From positions 1,116,001 through 1,180,000 of the forward strand of contig NZ_JASBAO010000001.1 in assembly GCF_029953265.1 (NCBI RefSeq): DNA of 64,000 nt, read 5' to 3'. Numbering within the stretch: position 1 is the stretch's first letter; every line of letters starts with the position of its first letter. Shown piece after piece: positions 48,591-57,485 of the stretch. The position numbers and the translations under genes are program-made. The DNA is from Commensalibacter oyaizuii. GTDB taxonomy: Bacteria; Pseudomonadota; Alphaproteobacteria; Acetobacterales; Acetobacteraceae. A model generated the notes under the pieces. It made no database searches, was not told the origin of the DNA, and saw nothing but the letters and a program-made list of their open reading frames with translations.

Positions 48591-50177
48591 CTAAAAATCT
48601 ACACGGCTTTTAAATCCAAGAAATGCAGCATCCTTGATGTTCTTTTGCGCATTTGGATGTATTTCATACTGAAAATCAGGTTGGAAACGAATACCTCTGT
48701 AAACATGAATAATATAAGTTAACTCAAAAGACGTTTCAGACGTTTGAATTCCTGTTGCACCCCCAATATTTCCAATAGGAAAACCATGAGCCAAATTATA
48801 ACGTTGCGCATCACGCATTTTACCACTCATAATTTGATGGATAAATAAAATACCGAATGCATCCATTGGTCTTGCTTTCCAAAACCCTGTATCAATCATA
48901 CCGACAATGACTTGGTTTTGGCGTTGAAATGTCAAAGGATTACTGTGTACAAAACCAACATATCCAATAACACCATTCAAATCACCAGGGCCATTACGAT
49001 GTATCATTTGATCAAGTAACAACCATTCAACATCCCTGCCCCGTTTCCATCGTTGATCTGCACCATTCATCGCAGTAATATGTTGACCATTCAATCCGCT
49101 ACCCCATACTGGATAAGGAGAGGTATCATAAGCAAAGCCAATCTTATAATGCCCAACTAATTCATTTTTACCCCAACGTGGTTCATACCCCATTTCAATA
49201 GGGAATTCTCCCCCCGCATTACCTGCAGTTCTAACAATTGCGGCCCAACCTGCGCGTTTACCACCCTCATTACCATAAGTATAACGATTGACTTGAAACA
49301 TACCAATACGAATATAAAATTCAGGTAAAGGTCTAAATAAAGTGGTAATTCCCCATGTTGAATCTGGCCAAGCGTTAAACCCTCCTGCCTGTCCAGTTAA
49401 TGGTTTTGGGTTTCCGCAAAGCCCGTTATTCATGAAATAACAGTGAATAGGGCTGGTCGCATAAAATCCACCAACGTTTGTACGACCAAAAGAGGTAACA
49501 ATTTTACCATCCATAAAGTATTTATCGTTGTAAAGGTTTACAAGCTTTGCAACAACATTTCCCCCAGCACCGTAAATTTCTTGAACCGAGGTTATATTCT
49601 CTCCAACTAATTTACTGACAGGGGAACCATAACGTCCTAAAACTGTCATATGGGAAACCAAACCATCGGTTAACCAATTACGTCCAACCAAAGTCGCCCA
49701 ATCAACGTCAAGGTTAGCGTCAACAGCACCGGCGTTGGTTGCCCCTTTTTTTTTACCCCCTGTAATATTCCCAGCAAACTCATTTTGGTTATCAAGATTG
49801 AAATTGATCCCACGCTGATATAACCAAGGTTGAATTCCCCCCCAATCTCCGAAAAGATGCTCAGGTTGCGGTAAAAGTGGATTTCCTTCTTTCTCAATTT
49901 TTGCGATATCTTTGGCATTACTTTGTACACGACCAATTGCCGTTTTCCAGTCACCACCACCACCAGCTGGCACTAAGTGCCAATCGGTCAGGCCACTCAT
50001 TGAGACATCACTATCACTATCCACTGATTTAACAGCAGAGGCCTTTTGCCCTTCATCTTCTGCCTTAGCAAAAGAATTTAAAAAAGTGGCAGATCCCCCA
50101 AACATTATGCTAAAAAGTATATAAAATTCTTTTTTACGTAACAGACTGTTTTTAATACAAAATAATGCCATATTCAC
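48591..50177 (-). CDS. oprB: OprB-family carbohydrate-selective porin
   Basis: An outer-membrane beta-barrel that lets sugars through. The 528-residue chain has a signal sequence (hydrophobic stretch FYILFSIMFGGSATFLNSFAKA at about 18-39, after an atypical longer start MNMALFCIKNSLLRKK). An N-terminal stretch of about 70 residues precedes HLFGDWGGIQPWLYQRGINFNLDNQNEF, the opening block of OprB proteins. Alternating aromatic strands run to the C-terminus GFKSRVDF, which ends in the outer-membrane Phe. An internal ATG could be the true start. A run of nine A (minus strand of 49746-49754) encodes part of GGKKKG. Its neighbour is a GH3 beta-glucosidase. Confidence 0.9.
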   Translation of the reverse strand: MNMALFCIKNSLLRKKEFYILFSIMFGGSATFLNSFAKAEDEGQKASAVKSVDSDSDVSMSGLTDWHLVPAGGGGDWKTAIGRVQSNAKDIAKIEKEGNPLLPQPEHLFGDWGGIQPWLYQRGINFNLDNQNEFAGNITGGKKKGATNAGAVDANLDVDWATLVGRNWLTDGLVSHMTVLGRYGSPVSKLVGENITSVQEIYGAGGNVVAKLVNLYNDKYFMDGKIVTSFGRTNVGGFYATSPIHCYFMNNGLCGNPKPLTGQAGGFNAWPDSTWGITTLFRPLPEFYIRIGMFQVNRYTYGNEGGKRAGWAAIVRTAGNAGGEFPIEMGYEPRWGKNELVGHYKIGFAYDTSPYPVWGSGLNGQHITAMNGADQRWKRGRDVEWLLLDQMIHRNGPGDLNGVIGYVGFVHSNPLTFQRQNQVIVGMIDTGFWKARPMDAFGILFIHQIMSGKMRDAQRYNLAHGFPIGNIGGATGIQTSETSFELTYIIHVYRGIRFQPDFQYEIHPNAQKNIKDAAFLGFKSRVDF

Positions 50178-50636
50178 ATATTACCATTTACTTGCTTAAA
50201 AATTTAAAACAACGATTGAATATAGTTTAATATCCCTGATATTCTTTAACAATGTCTTAACTTTTTTGATGTTAACAACTTCTTAATATAAATATTAATT
50301 TAAGCAAATCTCATAGTAAAATTAATGCGAATTAAGGCCCAAATAGTATAAAAAAATAAAGTGTTGAAATAATCACAACAAAAGATATATAAAAATTACT
50401 ACTTTTATGGAAAACTTGCTCTATTTCCTGCCTTAACTAAACAGAAGCTTTCATACCGACAAAATCAAACAAATTGGCAACAAAATTTAAAGGATGTATA
50501 ATGTGGATTAAAAACCATAATAAAGCCAGATTTATGGTTAACAATAATCGATTAGTATTTGGGGGGTAATTTATAAAAAGATAATTTCTTATATAATGCT
50601 TATGTTCAAGACATCTACGGCACTTTGGTATTGTGA
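50178..50636. other. AT-rich intergenic region upstream of oprB
   Basis: About 460 bases between the oprB start and tRNA-Asn. It presumably holds the oprB promoter, but I could not pick a convincing one. No repeat or supported small gene is seen; a long minus-strand frame at 50437-50697 opens inside the tRNA and is not credible. Confidence 0.5.
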
Positions 50637-50712
50637 TGGCTCCCGAAGTAGGACTCGAACCTACGACCGAGCGATTAACAGTCGCTTGCTCTACCAACTG
50701 AGCTATTCGGGA
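50637..50712 (-). tRNA. tRNA-Asn (anticodon GTT)
   Basis: A 76-base tRNA on the minus strand. The acceptor arms TCCCGAA (50712-50706) and TTCGGGA (50647-50641) pair, with discriminator G and an encoded CCA at the 3' end. The anticodon loop CTGTTAA gives GTT, reading AAC and AAU. TAGCTCAGTTGG in the D arm and GTTCGAGTC in the T arm are normal. Confidence 0.96.
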
Positions 50713-50808
50713 TCAGCCGTGAACACTCTATAGCCTAAATCGATATTAATGGTAAAGTGTTTTTTTTACTTTTTTTCATTTTTTTTCATTTAAGATATTA
50801 TTCATTCT

Positions 50809-51855
50809 ATGTCATCACACCAACAAGTACGCAACACATTGATTAAAAGAAGAAAATTAATATTGGGAATAGGATGTTCGGCATTACTTGCTGGTGCTGG
50901 TATTTATACCTATACTCAAACCATCCCCAACAGCAAACGCATTATAGAAGACTTCCCCCTTCAATCCATCCGTATTGCCTGGCCAAAAAATGAAGAAGAT
51001 TCGCTATTAACTATTGCCCAAGAAAAAGATTTTTTCAAAAAATATGGTTTGAACGTAATCTTAGTTCCTTATATCGCCACCAGTTCTCAAGCTTTGGAAT
51101 CGTTAAAGCAACGTCACTGCGATGCTGCTGTTTCATCTGCTTTAGATTGGTTACCAAATTTATTAACAGGTATGCCTGCTAAACTGCTCATAGGAATCAG
51201 TGGTGGTAATTTTCGTTTATTGGTTTCCCGTAAACAGAGAATTGATCGTTTGGCAGATTTTTCAGGGCTAAAGATCGCCACCCGCCCGAATGCGCAAAAA
51301 GAACGGCTGTTTTTTTCTATTTTGCTAAGGCGTAAAGGACTAAATCCAGATCAAAACGTAAAATGGATTGAAATGGAACCAGAGGAATTGCTACCTGCCT
51401 TATTATCAAATCAAGTGCAGGGTATTATCGGCAACGATCCTTTTATGTGGGAAATCCTCAATAATGCAAATAAACAAGTTTTTGAACTGGCTGGCAGCCA
51501 AAGTGGCAGCTGGAGTACAAGAATAAACCGTATATTAGGGATCAGTAACGATTTCTTATCGCAAAACCCTACAATTGTAAAACCCCTAGCCTTAAGCCTT
51601 TACGAGGCTTCACAGTGGCAAAATAAACACTTACAACAAACTAGTGTTCTATTAGCGGATCATTCAAAACAAATGAATGCTTCACAAATTTTATCTATGC
51701 TGAAAAATCAAAATCAGAATATTATTCCCATTAACAACAAATTATGGGAGCAAGTCGCTCAGTATATTGACGAATTCAAACTGTTAGGTCGTATTTCCAA
51801 TAATGTAAAATCCAGCCGAGAAGCAAGACAATTTTGTCTAAATGTCCCTATATAA
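50809..51855 (+). CDS. ABC transporter substrate-binding protein, SsuA/TauA/ThiY (NMT1) type
   Basis: A periplasmic binding protein of 348 residues. It starts with a Tat-like signal (KRRKLILGIGCSALLAGAG at residues 13-31). Domain features include IRIAWPKNEEDSLLTIAQEKDFFKKYGLNVILVPY near 53-87, the substrate-site stretch CDAAVSSALDWLPNLL near 104, and ADFSGLKIATRPNAQKE near 147. Members bind sulfonates, nitrate, taurine or thiamine precursors, so the ligand is open. No permease or ATPase gene lies nearby, so it is an orphan component here. The promoter region is short and follows tRNA-Asn. Confidence 0.82.
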   Translation: MSSHQQVRNTLIKRRKLILGIGCSALLAGAGIYTYTQTIPNSKRIIEDFPLQSIRIAWPKNEEDSLLTIAQEKDFFKKYGLNVILVPYIATSSQALESLKQRHCDAAVSSALDWLPNLLTGMPAKLLIGISGGNFRLLVSRKQRIDRLADFSGLKIATRPNAQKERLFFSILLRRKGLNPDQNVKWIEMEPEELLPALLSNQVQGIIGNDPFMWEILNNANKQVFELAGSQSGSWSTRINRILGISNDFLSQNPTIVKPLALSLYEASQWQNKHLQQTSVLLADHSKQMNASQILSMLKNQNQNIIPINNKLWEQVAQYIDEFKLLGRISNNVKSSREARQFCLNVPI

Positions 51856-51893
51856 AAAAGTCTTTCCTTTCAAATAAAGAAGAAAAGACTTTT
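51856..51893. terminator. Bidirectional AT-rich terminator
   Basis: A ten-base stem AAAAGTCTTT/AAAGACTTTT begins immediately after the stop of the binding-protein gene and lies 23 bases before the end of the convergent ferritin-like gene. T and A runs flank both sides. Confidence 0.6.
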
Positions 51894-51916
51894 AAATAAA
51901 CGCAACATCAAAAAAA

Positions 51917-52906
51917 CTAAGTTAATTGCTTGTTTGCAAGTTTTTTAGGTAATAACTTAATAATCAACTTTGTTAATATCGGGGCAGTTTTTGGTCGCAA
52001 TAATCGTCGATCATATCCGGCAAAACGGCGTGTATTTTCATCCAAACACAGCTGTAAAAACTCTTTTAACGTAGTTTTCTGACTGCTTAATTCACTGACA
52101 CCGTTAATGGTAAAATTATTATCTTCATAATATTCTTTACCATTAACATCGACACCTTTTATCAGTCCCAAACGTTCATAAATTAAAAAACCATGCACGG
52201 CCAGAACTTTTAATTCAAATCGAACCCTTTGCAACCAGGACAAGTTTGCACGATGCCAAGCCAACCAATTGGCAAATAATAGGATATGACGACATTCTTC
52301 CTGCATGACAGGTTCAAATGTTTCGACCAGTTCCTTGGAAAAAAAACCGGATTTTTCAGCAATAGCAAACAATCCGAACGCAAAAAAACTATCCCAACAT
52401 TCGCTAAACCCTGTTACCATATAGGCCCATTCTGCATCCTTGGGTGCTTCATAAGGGGGTTCAGATGCTAATGGTATGTCGTAGAATTTTACCAAATCAG
52501 CTAAAACCTCTTTATGACGATTTTCTTCCCAAGCATTCCGTGCAATTGCGTCGGCCATCTCTGGGTCAAGGAGTTCTTTAACATATGCAGCCATTCTAAG
52601 CCGTGCTTTACCTTCAGTATGTACGGCAATATCCCAAATAGGCAAACTTTTCAGTCGATTAATTTCGTCTGTGCTTAACTTGGGCCAATCCATAAAAGTT
52701 GGCCTGTAAGGATTAAATGTCTCGCGAAACATCTGAGCAACCATTTGTTTATGTTCCTTACTGCCAACCTTAATTGATCCAGGAATGGAACTCATCCAAT
52801 GGCGTACACGATAGTTCATCTCCTCCAACTCTTTATCAGAGCTAGGTTGAGGCAAATCATGTAAATTCTCAGGTAGTTTTGAGTAAATCGCTTCTAAATC
52901 AGACAT
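51917..52906 (-). CDS. Ferritin-like di-iron carboxylate protein of unknown substrate
   Basis: A 329-residue protein with a complete set of likely di-iron ligands in a four-helix arrangement: Glu98 (HTEGKARL), Glu128 and His131 (EENRH), Glu169 (FSECWD), and Glu204 and His207 (EECRH). The two ExxH motifs about 75 residues apart are the hallmark of ferritin-like oxidases and hydroxylases. No signal peptide or clear membrane segment is seen. I cannot name the reaction; family members include oxygenases, desaturase-like enzymes and uncharacterised stress proteins. It lies 38 bases downstream of the clpP paralogue on the same strand and may be read with it. Confidence 0.78.
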   Translation of the reverse strand: MSDLEAIYSKLPENLHDLPQPSSDKELEEMNYRVRHWMSSIPGSIKVGSKEHKQMVAQMFRETFNPYRPTFMDWPKLSTDEINRLKSLPIWDIAVHTEGKARLRMAAYVKELLDPEMADAIARNAWEENRHKEVLADLVKFYDIPLASEPPYEAPKDAEWAYMVTGFSECWDSFFAFGLFAIAEKSGFFSKELVETFEPVMQEECRHILLFANWLAWHRANLSWLQRVRFELKVLAVHGFLIYERLGLIKGVDVNGKEYYEDNNFTINGVSELSSQKTTLKEFLQLCLDENTRRFAGYDRRLLRPKTAPILTKLIIKLLPKKLANKQLT

Positions 52907-52944
52907 TTAACTAGAAAGCTCCATAAAATTCGTATTAAAAAGAA

Positions 52945-53616
52945 TTATTTTAAATCAGACCATTTTGTCATAATACGACTGACTAAACCATACTCAATTG
53001 CTTCTTTTGCAGACATCCAATAGTTCCGATCTGTGTCTTTAGCAATTTTTTCATAAGTGTGCCCAGTTTCTTTAGCAAAAATATGATTTAACCGTTCACG
53101 CATTTTTAAAATTTCGCGCGCCTCAATATCGATATCTGTTGCTGGACCACGAACACCGCCCATAGGTTGATGTAATAAGAAACGTGTATTTGGCAAACAA
53201 AGACGGCGATCTTTATGACCTGCAGCAAAAATCAATGCCCCCGCTGATGCCACCCATCCTGTACCAATCATATTGATTGGGGCATGATCATCGACAAAAC
53301 GAATCATATCGTGAATAGTATCGCCACTTTCGACATGCCCACCAGGAGAGTTCACATAAATATCAATTGGACGATCAGATTCATAAGCCAATGCTAATAA
53401 ACGTGCAGTAACTTCTTTGGCAAGCTTATCATTGACTTCACCAAAAATAAGAATTTTACGTTCTTTTAAAAGTTTATTTTCTAATGCATTACTTGAAGCA
53501 GGGTCTTCATCACTTTTTTTAGGATTATCAGGTTGTTCAGAAGGATTTACGGGATCCTCTGGATCATTTTCATCTGAACGCACCTTATTATGTTCTGCAT
53601 TTTGCATAAACTTCAT
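52945..53616 (-). CDS. ClpP-type serine protease, probable second ClpP
   Basis: A 223-residue protein of family S14. The catalytic triad is intact: Ser124 (GWVASAGA), His149 (LLHQPMGG) and Asp194 (IAKDTDRN). [11 protein letters not shown] (89-99) and [19 protein letters not shown] (159-177) are normal ClpP blocks. It differs from the main ClpP in having ASAG rather than ASMG at the nucleophile and a 45-residue acidic, Pro- and Asp-rich N-terminal extension. The usual neighbours tig, clpX and lon are absent, so it is likely a paralogue with its own role rather than the housekeeping ClpP. The symbol is left open. Confidence 0.88.
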   Translation of the reverse strand: MKFMQNAEHNKVRSDENDPEDPVNPSEQPDNPKKSDEDPASSNALENKLLKERKILIFGEVNDKLAKEVTARLLALAYESDRPIDIYVNSPGGHVESGDTIHDMIRFVDDHAPINMIGTGWVASAGALIFAAGHKDRRLCLPNTRFLLHQPMGGVRGPATDIDIEAREILKMRERLNHIFAKETGHTYEKIAKDTDRNYWMSAKEAIEYGLVSRIMTKWSDLK

Positions 53617-53892
53617 TAATTTATCCCTTAAAATAAAATAAATTGATTATTTTCACTTAATATTTAAGATGATTTTCTTCTTAAAACCCTTTTATACACC
53701 TTAATAAACAGAATAGAAATAATTTAGATTTTTTTTCAGACATTAATACTGAATATCGCAATAAACTGTTCTTTATTGCAACAAATCATGATTATTTTTC
53801 AATGACTGCAAATGGGAAATAGCGTATTTAAGAAAAAATCTATAATAATGTTTAAATTCATTAACGCTATTTTAAAATGTTGAGGTTATAGA

Positions 53893-54873
53893 GTGCCAGT
53901 TATCTACCAACCATTTTTTCGTTATAGTATTTTAGTAGGTCTTTTTTGTCTTGGTGGCTGTGCTAGTAGCCCAATGATAAAAACACCTGTCGGCTGGTAT
54001 CATAATCTGGAAGGCGGGATTATCGCACAACCCAGACTACCTGCCCCAGGCCATGATCAATCCTATCCCTATGTAGGATTGACCCCAACACAAGCACCCC
54101 CTTTACCCTCTCCTGCGTTACGGCAGGAAATTACACATACATTGTCGCAAGATAAAACCCTTTCTGCATGGCAAGACACTGTTGATCCATTAGAAATTCC
54201 TAAAATTCCACCAGCACCCCGACAATCACCACAAAATACTCAACCATCAGAGACTCCTAAAACTGCACAAAATACTTCGCCCCAAACTGAAGACCAGTCA
54301 TCTTCTGCAACTTTGGATGCTGCAGGACAAGATCCTAGTTCTGATCAAAAAAACGGTAAAGCGTCCTCAACATCAAAAGACGCCAAGGCGTTCCATCGCG
54401 CACCAGAACCCAAAGTGCCTGTTGTCATGCCTGAGTTACGTGCAAAAATTGACGATCAGGCCGTTGTTATTCCTGCCATTCCCGTAAATCCGCCATCGCC
54501 TCCGCAATATCCTGGATTTAACATTCCTGCTGATGCCAATTTACCAGCACCATTTCGTCCTTCTGCTTTACCCCTAGAGGCTCCCAGAGGTGAATTGATC
54601 CGTTTCCCATTAGGGTCAGATGCCCCTTCTGAAAAACAAGATAAGACAATTAATTCTATTGCATGGCAACGAAATGGACGTATGATCTTTGTTCACGGTT
54701 ATGGGGACGCAGATTCTATCAACGCAGATGCACAAGCCAATGCACTTTCTTTGGCATTGTTACGAGCAAAAGCAGTTGCTAAAATGTTAATCGCCCATAA
54801 CGTGCCTGAATCATCTATTGCGCTTCGCGCCCATGCCATTGGTCACGGCGTGCGAATTCGTATGGATGAATAA
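53893..54873 (+). CDS. Lipoprotein with OmpA-like C-terminal domain
   Basis: A 326-residue envelope protein of no assigned function. It begins with GTG and a lipoprotein signal: MPVIYQPFFRYSILVGLFCLGGC, with the lipobox LGGC ending at Cys23. A central stretch of about 200 residues is rich in Pro, Gln, Ser and Ala and likely disordered. The end (about residues 250-326) resembles an OmpA/MotB-type fold: a strand, then ANALSLALLRAKAVAKMLIAHNVPESSIALRAHAIGHG, though the usual peptidoglycan-binding motif is degenerate. It may tether the outer membrane to the wall. It stands alone, 45 bases before alaC. Confidence 0.72.
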   Translation: MPVIYQPFFRYSILVGLFCLGGCASSPMIKTPVGWYHNLEGGIIAQPRLPAPGHDQSYPYVGLTPTQAPPLPSPALRQEITHTLSQDKTLSAWQDTVDPLEIPKIPPAPRQSPQNTQPSETPKTAQNTSPQTEDQSSSATLDAAGQDPSSDQKNGKASSTSKDAKAFHRAPEPKVPVVMPELRAKIDDQAVVIPAIPVNPPSPPQYPGFNIPADANLPAPFRPSALPLEAPRGELIRFPLGSDAPSEKQDKTINSIAWQRNGRMIFVHGYGDADSINADAQANALSLALLRAKAVAKMLIAHNVPESSIALRAHAIGHGVRIRMDE

Positions 54874-54917
54874 TTATTTAACTATTTTCATTGATTATTA
54901 ATTGAATCGAGTTACCC

Positions 54918-56105
54918 ATGAATGAAGAATTCCATCGTATCCGTCGCCTTCCACCGTATGTCTTTGCTGAAGTAAATGCGGCCAAAAAGGCAGCGCGAGC
55001 ACGGGGGGAGGATATCATTGATTTGGGGATGGGTAACCCAGACAGTAATCCGCCCCCACATGTTGTACAAAAACTGGTTGAAGCAACCACGTCCTCTTCC
55101 CGCGTGCACGGATATTCTGTCAGCCGTGGAATTACTGGTCTGCGCAAAGCACTAACAAATTATTATCAACGCCGCTTTAACGTAACCCTTGACCCTGAGA
55201 CAGAAGCAATAGTGACGTTAGGCTCAAAAGAAGGCTTGGCAAACTTGGCTTCAGCTATTACCAGTCCTGGGGATACTATATTAGTTCCCAATCCTTCTTA
55301 CCCTATACATCAGTTTGGATTTATTATTGCGGGTGCTGCCGTTCGCTCTATCCCAGCAACCCCAGATGAAAGAATGCTAGAAGCATTATATAGGGCGGTC
55401 AAACACTCCGTACCCAAGCCTACTGTTTTAATTGTCAATTTTCCCTCTAATCCGACAGCAGATTTGGCAACACTAGACTTTTATCGTGAACTGGTGGATT
55501 TTGCGAAAAAAGAGTCCATTTGGATTTTATCTGATTTAGCTTACGCTGAAATTTATTTCGAAGATCAAATCCCCCCCTCAATTCTCGAGGTTCCAGGGGC
55601 AAAAGACATTGCTGTTGAATTTACCTCAATGTCTAAAACCTATTCAATGGCAGGCTGGCGCATTGGCTTTGCAGCAGGCAATCCAAAATTAATTGCAGCA
55701 TTAACCCGCATTAAATCTTATTTGGATTACGGGGCTTTTACCCCTATTCAAGTTGCTTCTGTTGCCGCATTAAACGGCCCGCAAGACTATGTTGACGATA
55801 TGCGAGCCCTCTATAAAGACAGACGCGATACCATTATCAAAGGATTACACGCTGCTGGATGGAATGTTCCCTCTCCTGCGGCATCTATGTTCGCGTGGGC
55901 TCCGATCCCAGAACCATTTAAACATATGGGCAGTGTCGAATTTTCCAAACTTTTATTAAAAGAGGCTCAAGTTGCCGTTGCCCCAGGTTTGGGCTTTGGC
56001 GAACATGGGGACGACTTTGTTCGTATTGGAATGGTTGAAAATACGCAAAGATTAAGGCAAGCTTGTCGTTCAATCAAAACGTTTATGAATAAATATTCTA
56101 AATAA
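54918..56105 (+). CDS. alaC: Alanine transaminase AlaC-type aminotransferase
   Basis: A PLP-dependent fold-type I aminotransferase of 395 residues that makes alanine from pyruvate and glutamate. RIRRLPPYVFAEVNAAKKAARARGEDIIDLGMGNPD opens the protein exactly as in E. coli AlaC (YfdZ). VPNPSYPIH near 129, NFPSNPTA near 174 and the PLP lysine in SMSKTYSMAGWRIGF near 237-251 are visible. An LL-diaminopimelate or aspartate aminotransferase role is possible in this subgroup. It precedes hom by 36 bases and may share its transcript, fitting amino-acid synthesis. Confidence 0.92.
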   Translation: MNEEFHRIRRLPPYVFAEVNAAKKAARARGEDIIDLGMGNPDSNPPPHVVQKLVEATTSSSRVHGYSVSRGITGLRKALTNYYQRRFNVTLDPETEAIVTLGSKEGLANLASAITSPGDTILVPNPSYPIHQFGFIIAGAAVRSIPATPDERMLEALYRAVKHSVPKPTVLIVNFPSNPTADLATLDFYRELVDFAKKESIWILSDLAYAEIYFEDQIPPSILEVPGAKDIAVEFTSMSKTYSMAGWRIGFAAGNPKLIAALTRIKSYLDYGAFTPIQVASVAALNGPQDYVDDMRALYKDRRDTIIKGLHAAGWNVPSPAASMFAWAPIPEPFKHMGSVEFSKLLLKEAQVAVAPGLGFGEHGDDFVRIGMVENTQRLRQACRSIKTFMNKYSK

Positions 56106-56141
56106 TTTTATCCACTATTTTAGTAAACTGGAGAACATTTT

Positions 56142-57464
56142 ATGAGTAACCCGTCTTCCCAAAAACCTTTGAAATTAGGTATTGCTGGTCTTGGGACAGT
56201 AGGGGCAGGTGTTGTACGTCTTTTACAAACCAACGCCCAATCTGTGACACACAGAGCTGGACGCCCTATTGAAATTATTGCCATTAGTGCAAAAAATCGG
56301 GATAAAAATCGGGGAATTGATCTGTCCCATATTCAATGGTACGATAATCCGTTAGATCTTGCTGCTGATCCAAATATTGATATTATCGTTGAATTAATTG
56401 GCGGGGCAAACGGGATTGCTCATGAATTGGTTTACGCTGCATTAAATGCAAACAAAGGTGTTGTAACCGCCAACAAGGCGTTAATTGCGTTACATGGTAA
56501 TGATTTAGCAAAATTAGCAGAACAAAAAAAATTACCCTTATTGTTCGAAGCAGCCGTTGCTGGCGGTATTCCTGTCATTAAGACAATTAAAGAGGCATTA
56601 ACAGCAGATCGTTTAAAGAGAATTGGTGGTATCTTAAACGGAACCTGTAACTATATTTTAACCGCTATGGCTAAAACAGGATGTCAGTTTGATGAAATCC
56701 TGAAAGAAACCCAAGAACTGGGATATGCCGAAGCTGATCCATCCACCGATATTGATGGCTTTGATGCAGCTCACAAACTTGCTATTTTGGCAAGTTTGGG
56801 TTTTGGGCATACAATCAATTTCAAAGATGTTTTTGTTGAAGGGATTCGTGGGATTAACCCCTGTGACCTTCATTACGCTCAGGAATTGGGCTATGTAATT
56901 AAATTGGTTGGAATGGCACAACAGCATAAAGATAATCGGATCGAATTACGAGTTCACCCAGCTCTATTACCTAATGATGCTCCTTTGGCACGGGTCAATG
57001 GGGTAACCAATGCCGTGTTTACTGAAGGTGAGTTCTCAGGACGCTTAATGTTAGAAGGTGCTGGTGCTGGCGAAGGGCCAACTTCTACAGCCGTCAGTGC
57101 TGATATTATTGATTTGGCACGAGGAAACACCATTCCCATGTGGGGAACGGATTGGAATGGATTAACCCCAGCCACTGTCATCCCTCAATCCGAATTCAAT
57201 AAAGCTTACTATATTCGTTTGATGGTTGTTGATCAGCCTGGTGTTGTGGCCGACATTGCCACTATTTTAAAAGAACATCATGTTTCTTTACGCAGTTTAT
57301 TGCAACATGGAACAATAACCACACAAACGCAAAAAGAAATCGTCCCCATTATTTTGGTAACTCATCAAACCAGAGAAAACTCATTATTACAGGCATTAGA
57401 GGCTATTCAAAAGCTGCCTGTTATCACAGAAAAACCTGTTATGATTCGTATAGAAGAAGCATAA
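56142..57464 (+). CDS. hom: Homoserine dehydrogenase
   Basis: Reduces aspartate semialdehyde to homoserine with NAD(P)H, the branch to threonine and methionine. The 440 residues contain the Rossmann motif GIAGLGTVGAGVV near residue 14, TANKALIALHG near 108, the substrate-site block GGILNGTCNYILTAM near 165 and GYAEADPSTDIDGFDAAHKL near 193. A C-terminal ACT domain from about 350 suggests threonine feedback control. It lies between alaC and glpX in one direction. Confidence 0.96.
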   Translation: MSNPSSQKPLKLGIAGLGTVGAGVVRLLQTNAQSVTHRAGRPIEIIAISAKNRDKNRGIDLSHIQWYDNPLDLAADPNIDIIVELIGGANGIAHELVYAALNANKGVVTANKALIALHGNDLAKLAEQKKLPLLFEAAVAGGIPVIKTIKEALTADRLKRIGGILNGTCNYILTAMAKTGCQFDEILKETQELGYAEADPSTDIDGFDAAHKLAILASLGFGHTINFKDVFVEGIRGINPCDLHYAQELGYVIKLVGMAQQHKDNRIELRVHPALLPNDAPLARVNGVTNAVFTEGEFSGRLMLEGAGAGEGPTSTAVSADIIDLARGNTIPMWGTDWNGLTPATVIPQSEFNKAYYIRLMVVDQPGVVADIATILKEHHVSLRSLLQHGTITTQTQKEIVPIILVTHQTRENSLLQALEAIQKLPVITEKPVMIRIEEA

Positions 57465-57485
57465 CCATCACCTTACAAAGGACTT

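Noticed and set aside
50437-50697. 86-codon minus-strand frame beside tRNA-Asn
   Set aside because: Its start lies inside the tRNA gene and the first 18 residues are simply the translated tRNA; no internal start is credible.
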